DNA from: Umbilicaria muhlenbergii
Lineage: Eukaryota; Ascomycota; Lecanoromycetes; Umbilicariales; Umbilicariaceae
NCBI GenBank assembly: GCA_000611775.1
Contig: KK106985.1
Location: forward strand, 372,001-436,000
DNA: 64,000 bases
Reading direction: 5' to 3'
The position numbers and the translations under genes were made by a program. Shown one piece after another: positions 24,611-35,031 of this stretch (position 1 is the first letter of the stretch; every line of letters begins with the position of its first letter). Below the pieces are notes generated by a model. It made no database searches, was not told the DNA's origin, and saw only the letters and a list, made by a program, of their open reading frames with translations.

Positions 24611-25522
24611 TGCCGTAATGCCATGCGGATTGCAGGTGCAACTATGCGCTCATTCTTGCAACGGTCGTGTCGCAATCAGCAATTCTCAGCGATGACAATG
24701 ATGGTCTCTTAGTGAATTCTGGGCGTGCTCCGGGGTTGAAACCCCACCATTGACCGCCCGATGAAAAGTTGGCATGCATCGTCCGAACTCCTCTCAGAAA
24801 AGCGTCACGAAAAGCAGGGACCGGAGATTTAGTCGGGGTTTTTACGATAGATGGCAACCGCAAGCGTTCGGCATGGGGAATGAGTTAAAGGTCCCATCAT
24901 GCAGGAGGAGTACAGATGCTGCGGAACGTCACTTGCGTGGTGCATGATTTCGGCCCCCCAGACTCTGTATATGAATGTCGTCACACGGCCTGCTGGCTCT
25001 GCTGCTGGCGACAATCGCGGTCGTGAATACGGAAGGATTACGTGGACAAAGCCGTACTTCATGGCCTTAGGTACAGAGGACGAGTTCCAGCCATGCCGTT
25101 TAGCTACCTTAACACTTCTCCAAGGCTTTATTAAGCATCCCAAGCCGGCACTCCCTTGCCTCCAGTAGACTTTGAACAAGGTACGGTACGACCGATCATC
25201 ATTGTCCGCAGTCGTCCAAAAGTCACTAGCTTCCCGGCACTTCCTTTCCCATTCCTTCAAAACAGCGCAGATTCGCAGCGGTGCCTTGCGACTTCCTCTT
25301 GCGACTCTCATTCTTCCACCCTGAACATCTCCTACCACAGCCGCGAAGCAGCGCCGATTCCTTGTTCCAGGCCACGCGTGCCTACCCATAGCGGCATAGC
25401 TGGCTCAAACGGCTTTCGGCACCCCACCACGCCACTTTCCCTCTTCCTCTCTTCGTCATGGATCCTGTAAGACAATTTCCCAGCGCCATGGAGACATAGT
25501 TTAAGGCGTGAGAAACGGGAGC
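24611..25522. other. Divergent promoter region
   Basis: Between the ketoacid dehydrogenase kinase (minus) and ubp15 (plus). Long antisense frames here show no family resemblance. An ATG at 25458 followed by GTAAGA cannot be spliced in phase to the ubp15 frame, so it is treated as leader. Confidence 0.55.
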
Positions 25523-28500
25523 ATGGCTGACTTGGACAATTATATGGGGTTTATGCAGATCGAGCCTGGGGACATGCTCATCGATGACTACGATGTCGTC
25601 GACGAAAAGCAGGAGGTTGCGATTATTACCCCAGACGACTCCGTCGATGAGCCTGATCCAGAACCGCTGGCGGACGATTGTACGTACCTTTCAAGAAACC
25701 ACCGCTTTGCCCCTGTCAGATCGATTCCTAATGTACTCCATGCAGATGAGGCTATGAAGGCGCGAATCCTACCCCAGTTACCAGATCTCGAGATAGAGGC
25801 AGAGGCGGTACATACGTGGAACATCGAGGGATACCGATCACTGGGAAGAAAGGAGCGCGGACCGATTTTTCAGTGTGGAGGACACCCATGGTGCGTGACA
25901 CTCGGAAAGCCCTGGTGTGATGCTGTCTAGGGCGGACCTGGAAGGTTGACAGCCTTGCAGGCGAATACTGTTCTTTCCCTCCGGGAACAACGTCGAATTC
26001 GCATCTTTCTATCTTGAACAAGGTTTTGAGGAGAAACCTCCAGATGACTGGTATGCATGTGTGCAGTTTGTGTTGGTTCTATGGAACAAGAACGACCCTT
26101 CAATATATGTTCACCACAGTAAGGAGCCGAATTTTCATCGCTAATTTGCGCGGTACTGATTCGTGGGCAGCCGCAAATCACCGATACAACGTTGATGAAG
26201 GCGATTGGGGGTTTACACGGTTTGCGGAGTTGCGGAAGCTATTCGCGGCACAATGGGAAGGTAAAGGTCGGCCGATGGTGGAAAATGAGGCTGTCAATGT
26301 CACCGCCTACGTCCGCATATACAGAGATCCTACAGGGGTTCTATGGCATAACTTCATCAAGTCGGTCTTCTTTCCCAAATCTGTTATTGTACGTTTGCTG
26401 AGGAGATTGCAGCTATGACTCGAAGAAAGAGACGGGTATGGTGGGCCTGAAAAATCAAGGTGCAACTTGCTATTTGAACTCACTTCTGCAATCGCTTTAT
26501 TTCACAAATGCATTCCGCAAGGTAGGTACAATGGATACGATCAGAATATACATAACTCACTGTTACCAGGCCGTGTATCAAATACCTACCGAGCATGAAG
26601 CAGATCGGGCAAACAGCGCCTGGGCGCTGCAAAGATTGTTCTATCTGCTCCAGACTAACGACACTGCTGTCTCAACCCAAGAGCTTACTGCTTCCTTCGG
26701 CTGGGAAACTAGACATATCTTCGAGCAACAAGACGTACAAGAACTGTCACGAATACTGATGGAACGGATGGAGGAGCGGATGAAGGGCACCAAGGCCGAA
26801 AATGCTCTGGCGAAGATGTTCGTTGGGAAAATGAAGACGTACATCTCGTGCATCAATGTCGATTACGAGTCATCCAGGCTTGAAGATTTCTGGGATATCC
26901 AGCTCAACGTCAGCGGCAACAAAAATCTTGACGAGAGCTTCAGAGATTACATACAAGTGGAGACAATGGATGGCGAGAACAAGTATTTTGCCGAAGGCTA
27001 CGGCTTGCAAGATGCAAAGAAAGGGGTAATATTTGAAAGCTTCCCCCAGGTTCTTCATCTTCAGCTCAAGCGGTTCGAGTACGACTTCAACCGAGACGCG
27101 ATGATGAAAATTAACGACCGCTATGAGTTCCCAGAGGTGTTCGACGCTGCGCCTTACCTCTCATCAGATGCAGATAAATCGGAGCCTTATACCTACCAAC
27201 TACACGGCGTTCTTGTGCATAGCGGCGACCTCAACGCAGGACATTACTATGCCTACCTCAAACCCACCAAGGACGGCCATTTTTACAAATTCGACGATGA
27301 CAGAGTCACGCGTGCGACTCTGAAAGAGGCATTGGAGGAGAATTTTGGCGGCGATTACACCAATATGGTTAATGGGAACAGCGGCATCCGCAACCCCTAT
27401 ACTCGAACCCTGTCCACAAAAAGATCGATGAGTGCCTACATGTTGGTCTACATCAGGCAGAGCCGGCTGGATGACATCTTACTTGAAGTGGCCGAGACTG
27501 ATACACCCTCACATTTAGGCAAGTTGAGTGCTCTGTGTTCGAACTGCTCCCAACTAATAGTCGTGCAGCCAAACAGCTCAATGAAGAGAAGGCACTAATA
27601 GAACGAAAACGAAAGGAACGGGAGGAGCAGCATCTTTATATGCAAATGGGTGTTGTGACCGACGAGAACTTCAAGGCGTTCCAAGGATTCGACCTTTGCG
27701 CGTGGGAGGGTGTAGAGCCAGGATCAGAAGCAGCGCCTAAAACCTACCGCATATTGAGGACCAGTACCATTGCTGACTTTATCAGGACGGTGGCCGCGGA
27801 TAAAAAGCTCCCTGCTGAGCAGGTGCGGTTATGGGTTATGGTTAATCGGCAAAACAAGACTACGCGGCCAGATCAGCCTCTTGAGAACTCAGAAATGACT
27901 GTCGACGAAGCCTTTACAAAATATGGCAGCAGAGACAAGGCCTTCCGTTTCTGGTTAGAAGTTGCTAAGACGGTGGAGGACGGCAAGCCTGTGTGGCCAG
28001 ATGCTCCTGCGCTGGACCGTAGTAATGCGCCCATTCTGATATTCCTGAAGTACTTCGATGCAGATACGCAATCGCTGAAGGGTGTGGGACACATCTACGC
28101 GAAAAAGCATTCAAAAGTTGGGGATATGGTGCCATCTATCCTTCAGTTGATGGGATGGGCACCCGGGTCGACCACGGCACCTACATTAGCACTCTATGAG
28201 GTAGCTATGTCAATCCTGTCGAGTGTATTCTTCGATTGACCACACCTGTAGGAAATCAAACACTCGATGATAGAGCCCATGAAGTCGAAGGCCACCCTAC
28301 AGCAAGCAGAGATCCAGGACGGCGATATTGTCTGTTTCCAAAAAGTGTTATCGGAAAAAGAGTATGATTGTCTCATCTCACAGCCGCTTCGGAAACTAAC
28401 TTAACCTGTAGAGTTTCTGCACTACAGCAATCCGGGGCCTACACCGATGCTCGCGAATTCTACGACTATCTTCTCAATCGTGTCACGATACAATTCAATC

Positions 28501-29569
28501 CCAAGATCCTGAACAACACGGATGGCGACTGCTTCAGCTTAGTCTTAAGTAAGAGAATGTCGTATGATCAATTTTCTGCCAAAGTTGGGGAGCGCCTAGG
28601 AGTAGATCCGACCCACATCCGATTCTCCACGGTGAACAGCACGAGCGGCAAGCCGAAGCAAATCGTGAAACGAAATCCAAACCAAAATCTCTGGCAGATC
28701 CTGAGTCCGCAGTTCAGTACTTACAACAACAGCAATCAGCGAAACGATGCGCTATATTACGAAGTGTTAGATATGAGTTTGAGCGAATTGGATACTAAGA
28801 AAATTCTTAAGGTCACTTGGGTTAGCGAAGGCGTCACGAAGGAGGTATGTACTTTTCTCTCAGGGTGAGAGTTATGAGCGTGCACTGACGCCAATCTTGG
28901 TGATAGGAAACCTTTGATATCTTGGTGGCCAAGAATGGTGTTGTCGCAGACCTGCTACCGGGTCTCCAGAAGAAAGCCGGTCTTGATGACGAGACCATCC
29001 AGAACATCAGGATTTATGAAGCACATGCTGGTAAATTTTACAAACAGCTGGGCGGAGATTACAGTGTCGCCAGCATCACCGAGTTCGTCGTGCTGTACGC
29101 AGAAAGGATACCGGAGGAGGAACAGAGTGCGGAGGAAGGCGATAAACTAATCTCTGTCTTTCACTTTGACAAAGAAACGAACAAGCCACACGGCGTTCCC
29201 TTCAAGTTCCTCGTCAAGCCGGTATGTTACACAAGTGGAAGGATGTTTAGTCAACTTGTAGCTAATTCAGTACAGGGTGAAACGTTCAAGGACACCAAAC
29301 AACGACTATCAAAACGAACAGGCATCAAGGGCAAACAATTCGACAAGATCAAATTTGCCTTGGTCCAGAGACACATCTACTCGAAGCCTGTGTATCTCAC
29401 TGATGGTATGTAAAAATACGGCTCGTTACACACGGTATAGCGGCTAACACGTCTACCAGAGGATGTGCTTGCAGACATTTATAGTAGTCACGACGACCTA
29501 CTCGGACTCGATCATGTAAATAAAACACGGAGCATAGGAACGAAGGGAGACTCGATATTCATTCGGTAA
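25523..29569 (+). CDS. ubp15: Ubp15/USP7-type ubiquitin carboxyl-terminal hydrolase
   Basis: Twelve exons: 25523-25679, 25746-25890, 25961-26118, 26171-26360, 26413-26521, 26570-27518, 27569-28200, 28252-28361, 28412-28844, 28907-29221, 29276-29405, 29460-29569; 1145 residues. It is a cysteine protease that removes ubiquitin. An acidic N-terminus is followed by a MATH/TRAF-like domain (~80-205; FHF-type core around WDNKNDPSI region and DEGDWGFTRFAEL). The USP domain follows: Cys box NQGATCYLNSLLQ (Cys ~236), DVQELSRILME, and His box HSGDLNAGHYYAYL (His ~478). The C-terminal half has ubiquitin-like ICP0-binding repeats (VNRQNKTTRPDQPL, QFYDYLLNRV-like block). Intron 6 (27519-27568) is GC-AG. 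Intron 1 (66 bp) is stop-free and in frame. Domain order matches yeast Ubp15 and human USP7. Confidence 0.95.
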
Positions 29570-29924
29570 TCATGGCGTTGGCGGTGGCGCGGTGGCATTT
29601 GGGAGCGGTTGCGTATATGTGGAGTACACACTGGGGAACCCGGTGTGATAGGCATACTCATGGAATGCCACCCTTTGTATTAGTCACGAAAAGCCCGTGC
29701 ATGTTTGAATGAATCAAGAACACTGTCGCAACCTGCTTTCCTTTTCTCGTGAACACACCTTCATTTTGTCGTCCAAGTATTAATTACCTACACCTGAATG
29801 ACTAAGATATTGCCAAGATTTCCCCATTCGCGACTTGTGTGCACGTCCCACCCCTTGAAGTGTACAGCTTCAACTTCCAAAAAAGGCCACCGCTACTCAA
29901 CCCACACTCCACAATCTACCCATC
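29570..29924. other. Intergenic
   Basis: 3' side of ubp15 and promoter of the p24 gene, same strand. Nothing else seen. Confidence 0.6.
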
Positions 29925-30813
29925 ATGCGATTACACCTCTTAGCATATGGCCTACTAGCCTATACTACGTCTCTCGTCTCTGCCACCGCCCTCACCTACA
30001 AGCTAGCCCCGAATGAGAAAGCCTGCTTCTTCGCCTACGTGGAGGAAAAAGGCGCAAAGCTCGCCTTCTATTTCGCCGTACGTTACAGAAGCCCTTACAC
30101 ATCCCACCAGTTCGGAGTGTACATGGCCAGATCATCGTGCCTACTGTTTGTTACTGACTCACGGTTCGCCCCTCAGGTACAATCAGGCGGCTCCTTCGAC
30201 GTCGACTACAGCGTAGTAGGCCCGAACGAGAAGATCATCATGGAGAACCAAAAAGAGCGCCAAGGGGATTTCGTGTTTTCGGCCACGGACGCGGGTGAAT
30301 ATCGGTTTTGCTTCAATAACGAGATGAGCACGTTCGCGGAGAAATTGGTCGATTTCGAGATTACCGTACTTCCTCCCCTCTCCCACCCAAATACCCCTAT
30401 TCTCCGAAACCACAACAGCAATCTCATGACTGACTTCTTGCTCACGTGGTTGGTAACAAACAGGTCGAGAACGAACTCCGCGCCCAACTGCCGAGCAAAC
30501 AAGGCACGTCCCCGGAACAGACCAGCGTGCTGGAAGAATCCATGGCCAAGATCTCCGGGCAGTTGTCGACGATCAATCGGAATCAGAAATATTTCCGGAC
30601 GAGGGAGAATCGGAATTTCAGTACGGTGCGGAGTACGGAGAGGAGGATTTTCAACTTTAGTGTGGTGGAGAGTGGGATGATGGTTTGTATGGCTGGACTG
30701 CAGGTTTTTATTGTGAGGTTCTTCTTTCAGGGGGCGAGGAAAGGTGAGTGGGGCTAGTCGTTAGAGGAGGTGTTGGGGGAATGGATTGCTAACGGATAGT
30801 AGGGTATGTGTGA
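29925..30813 (+). CDS. p24/emp24-family cargo receptor of the early secretory pathway
   Basis: Exons 29925-30077, 30177-30365, 30464-30743 and 30803-30813; 210 residues. p24 proteins are type I membrane proteins that cycle between ER and Golgi in COPII/COPI vesicles and help load GPI-anchored cargo. Seen: a signal peptide (~1-20, ending SATA), a GOLD domain with the paired cysteines of NEKACFFAYV and GEYRFCFNNEMS, a heptad coiled-coil stretch (SVLEESMAKISGQLSTI), RENRNFSTVRSTE, one membrane span (~180-200) and a short tail with the FF motif (RFFFQGARKG). The last exon supplies only the final residues, reached through the 59-bp intron 30744-30802. Introns 1 and 2 are ~99 bp, long for this window. 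It resembles the Erp subgroup more than Emp24 or Erv25, but the exact ortholog is not settled. Confidence 0.93.
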
Positions 30814-32463
30814 AGGAAGGAAGGGTGGGGCATGGGGGTTTGGCCGCTTGGGATCGTTGCGTGCATTTATCATGTCTTGGAAGGTCCAGTGCTGCAAGTA
30901 ATGCATATGTGTACGACTCAAGCTTCGAAATGTATGATATGTGCGCCGCTCATGACGGGTGTCCCACGATACACCATATCCTCGCAGAGCATCTTCAGAC
31001 CTAAGAGTATCGTGTTGTGGCCGTCCACTCCAAGCGATTGTGGAACGCAAGGAGAGCGCTGCAGACTTCCCAGTCTTCTCCTACGTCAGGACCTACAGTA
31101 TGCGAACAATTCCAACCAGGCAGTCGTGATAATCTATTCGGAATAAGAAAAATCTCGAGCCATCGCTCGATAGAAAGATGAGTGTGTACGGGTAATACTC
31201 CCAAGTACCCCGAGTATTAAGGTGTGGTTGCTCAACAAGGAAACTGTATCCCCTATCCCTGTATTCTAAAGCAGTGCAGCCAGTCATGAAATCCAACCAA
31301 TTAGACTTGGTATCGACCACAGGGTCCTCAAACGCACTCATCCTCGTCCGTACCTTGGTAATACGAGGTACGAGGCAATGATCTCTGGAACACAGCCACA
31401 AGATCTGCGCTGCTCCACTCAGTCACTCCATACTCACCCGCAAATCAAATCAAAACCATGAGGTTAGTATCTCCTGTCCAGTTTCGTTGGGGCACTGCGG
31501 GTAGGAACTTTGAGACAGTGGAAGATCTGTAACTGCAGTCGGGAATCGACGAGTAAGGTAATCCAACTTTGGAAGGAGTATCAGACACTCATGTTTTTCG
31601 TGGCTGAGGCTTATCTCTCGCCCTTAACTGCTCCATTATTAGTTTCGGCGAAGCAATGGTTAGTGTAGGCCTAAGAAAAGAATAGGCAGAGCTGTCAAGG
31701 CCGGGGCGGGAGCGAAACTCTTGTCTTCAGCCAAACAAAATCAGGGACTCACAGTAGTACGTGAACTCAAATCTTGTGCGCCGTGCTATGATGCCTTTGT
31801 GGTTGTAGAGATATGACCTTGAACGATCCGCGCACCTGGTGTTGCTTCGATGGGTTGAGCAGATGTCGTCAGCTGATAAAGGTTCGGAAGAGGACTCGTG
31901 GAGTATTTTTGTGCATTTTTGGAATTACAAGGCCTTGGAGAACTCCAATAAGCTATTCTTCTAAAGTGTTCTAAGAACTTTGAGAGCGGCTGAGTGTTAA
32001 GGGTCTCAAAACATTACGAGTTCTGAGAGCGATCGGAGTGAGGATAGCTCTAAGAGCACAAAGAACTGTAAAGGCACTAGGAGTTCTAAGATTTTCAAGA
32101 GGTCGATTCAGACAATTCCCATCCAATCACAAACTTATCTGCAGATCGGAAATAATTGGATACGCGACTGCTCGTATGTTTTGTGCGTTCATACATCTGC
32201 TGCCTTGCAACAATGCAAAAGTTCCCGGTCAGACCTGAGATCCAACCTTAATACCAATGCAATCCAACACCGTCCAATACCGACCTGCTCTACCTATGCT
32301 ACACAATGCAATCCGCTAGCAGTGCACACCAATTCGCTCAGTAACCTAAATGCTGGTCCGTAACAATGCTTCGCTCGAATGCAACGCCAGGACAAATGAA
32401 TAACATCGGACTCTGCGCCATCCTCGTCATTCATGTAGCGTCAGCTCGTGGTTGACGATGTCT
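30814..32463. other. Intergenic, no supported gene
   Basis: 1.65 kb between the p24 gene and an 83-residue gene that end toward each other. An ~80-codon minus frame ending at 31093 has plausible composition but no family. 31920-32110 is rich in repeated AGTTCTRAG-like words. No tRNA boxes found. Confidence 0.5.
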
Positions 32464-32779
32464 CTAGGTCTGGCTGTCGTCGCTCGCTTCAGCGGATAAC
32501 GATGACATGGCGCTGACAGCGTTGTTGGGCGACCTTCGGCGCGCCGAACGAGTGGCGAGGTCCATTTGGGACTTGGTGTGTTGGTGCATGACGCTGGATG
32601 GTAGCATTAGTGTGATAGGCCTATGGAAAAGTGACTCGCGGGTAAATGGACACATACCGAGCGTAGGTTTCCATCGCTTCCACGGGATTGTCGAGGTCGT
32701 ATTTGTTTTGGAAGTTATGTTGGGCAGTCATGGGCTCGGAGAAGGTGCCATTGACATAGACGCTCGGTGAGGTTGACAT
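32464..32779 (-). CDS. Small two-exon protein, 83 residues, function unknown
   Basis: Exons 32779-32658 and 32593-32464, with a 64-bp intron (GTATGT...CATCCAG) splitting an Arg codon. The product begins MSTSPSVYVNGTFSEPM, continues HNFQNKYDLDNPVEAMETYAR and HTKSQMDLATRSARRRS, and ends in a Ser/Ala/Asp-rich tail. No signal peptide or membrane span; the middle could be a short amphipathic helix. I believe small proteins of this type occur across filamentous ascomycetes but cannot name a function. Clean intron ends and phase support it as real. Confidence 0.7.
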
Positions 32780-35031
32780 GGTGGATTATGGTTTGGGTTT
32801 GGTATTTGAGTTGGCTTTGACTAAGCCTTCGAGATGTGCACAGGATGCGAGGACGTGCGATGAGTCTCGTGGGAAAGTAGTTTGCTGAATCTGATAATTC
32901 TGTGGGGATGGCGATGGCGGGGGGGAAGAAAGACAAGGAGGCTGTGGGTATAAATACGCCCCATCGCACCCAGCTTGGGAAGACGCTCAGGGAGTGAAGC
33001 TAACCTTGTCCGGGCCTAGTTTCTTTTGACATGATGGATGGCGTCGCGCCAAAAACGCGCGACGTTACGCCACCCGCTGTGCTTTATTCCCCGCTAGCCC
33101 GGGAGAAGAAAGACCCTGTTGATCTCTTGTCGATCATGATGCTCCAATGACGAACGAGAAATCCGATCCCAGCGATTTTGTCTGATCTGGAGGCAAGGGT
33201 TGGCAGCCTAAGGATCGCATATGACGGCCCTTTGAAGTCATCTTCGGCTTTCAGCCGCATGGCGTCGGTGGGTCCACTGTAACACGGGGTCGAAACAGTT
33301 CAGTGGTAGCGAGAGATGACACAACTGGAGGCGAGTCCAATACTTGGATAGCAATTTGGGAGATACTCGTACACGCGCTACCCTCCTTTTCGTACTCCTC
33401 TTCGCCCACGTCCGCTCGACGTTCTTTGCGTAAGACAACGTTGATCTTCCCAGAACGGTGATCCAAATATCAGTTTGCGGCCGTTTTCGTATCATATCGA
33501 TGACATCAACGCCTTTGTCAATGCGAGTGCTGCCTGCTGGAAGACGGCTTGGCATACGCGCATGCAGGGGTACTCGGCGATGGATGGGAGACCTGACATC
33601 ATATAATTCCTCCTGTAAGTGAAACACAGAAAGCAGGTGGTCCAACGTAACAGAATCACCGCGGCCATTCACTGCGTACCGGTCAATGATAAGCCCTGTC
33701 ATTCAATATCCTTGACACCGTCATGCATCAGCTGTGCTCCCCCGAGTATCTTTAGCCGATTCAGTTGGGATCTGCGGTGGAAAGCCTGTGTGATGACATC
33801 CAACAGCCAGCCGTCATAGGCTAAAGATAGACACTCTTTTACTGGTCACTCTTGTCTAGCTCCAAGTCTTGCAAACACGGCCCTAGAATTGAAGTTGCTC
33901 TTTTCAACCGGTCCACCATGTGTTCAAGCTGCCGCTATTGGGAAATCCAGCTCCTGAGATAGAATAAAAATAGGAGGAAAAGATGGAAAATACCCAAAGC
34001 CTTAAGATGTTCGATTCCTTCTTAATTATGAAATAAGCGATTGTTTCTAAAAGGGTGTCCTGGAATTGTGGATGACGCCACGGTCGTTGACCAACTGATG
34101 TGCTTCAGGATAACCCGATTTGATACTTGACGTCAAGCAGACTTCGAAATTAGGTAGAGTACAGGCCTGGCGACAATAGTAATGCAGCGAATAGCAGATT
34201 TGCAAGCACCCACCATCTAGTCTGTGAGCTCATGGCAGACCCGACTGTGGTGGAATCCGCAGATATTGTGGGAGCCTAGGCTCCACCGATGCTGTTAGTA
34301 GTGCTACTTTTGGAGAACTTTTCTTCGCGGAAGACCCAGTACCCAAAGGTAGCAACATGTGAGACGGGACTTGCAGACATGTCTCGTGCTTGTTGAGTAA
34401 GAAACTGGTCTGAAAGAGATGCTTGCAGCAGTGCGGCCCCAGAGGATCGATTGCCCTTATCATCACCTACAGGGTCACTCTGACGAATGAAACACCATCC
34501 ACCACGAACGGTGAACATAGAGAAAGAGGTAAGAACAACATCGGACAGCACAAAGTACTCTATTGCATACACTCTAGAAGAACACTGCGTTGATTGATAC
34601 GCCGAGAAAAGGTTGTGTGGTATTTGTTTGAGGGCTTGCAGGAACAGCATCATTGCAGGGTCACAACACGGCTCTACAGCAACTGATTAGCACAGGAACG
34701 GCCGTGTGACAGTTGCTCCATATGACTATCGGCAGGGAATTGCCAGTGTGTCGATGAGACGCCAGGGTAAACGCCGACTGAGGACCCTCGTTCAGCCTTA
34801 TGCCGGCCCCGCTAATGATTGGTCGATTGTCACCTCACTGCAGCTGGTCAAGTCAACTCACTGAGAGATCCTATGAAAAGAAGGAGAACTTCCGTGAGGC
34901 TTCATCGCTCACGCATTGCGCGCATCCAGATCTTTCTCTCCTTTCGACCTTGATACGCCGAACTGATATAATAATCTGGAGGCTGCGCAAAGCGAGATGA
35001 CAAGATTCAGCTTGTTCGTCTACAGCTAACC
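32780..35031. other. Intergenic region holding one gene relic
   Basis: 2.25 kb between divergent genes. Apart from the relic at 33251-33850 there are only short unsupported frames (for example minus 34653-34276). Nothing else recognised. Confidence 0.5.
33251..33850 (-). pseudogene. Relic of an unrecognised gene in successive frames
   Basis: On the minus strand, three protein-like stretches follow each other directly but in different frames: a block with DVITQAFHRRSQLNRLKILGG, a block with DSVTLDHLLSVFHLQEELYD and DVIDMIRKRPQTDIWITVLG, and a block with INVVLRKERRADVGEEEY. No splice signals explain the frame changes, so it reads as a decayed gene with at least two breaks. Family not recognised; a minus frame starting at ATG 33702 covers only the middle block. 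Confidence 0.4.

Noticed and set aside
24829-25389. 186-codon minus frame in the kinase-ubp15 promoter
   Set aside because: Composition unlike the neighbouring proteins and no recognisable motif; it sits in a divergent promoter.
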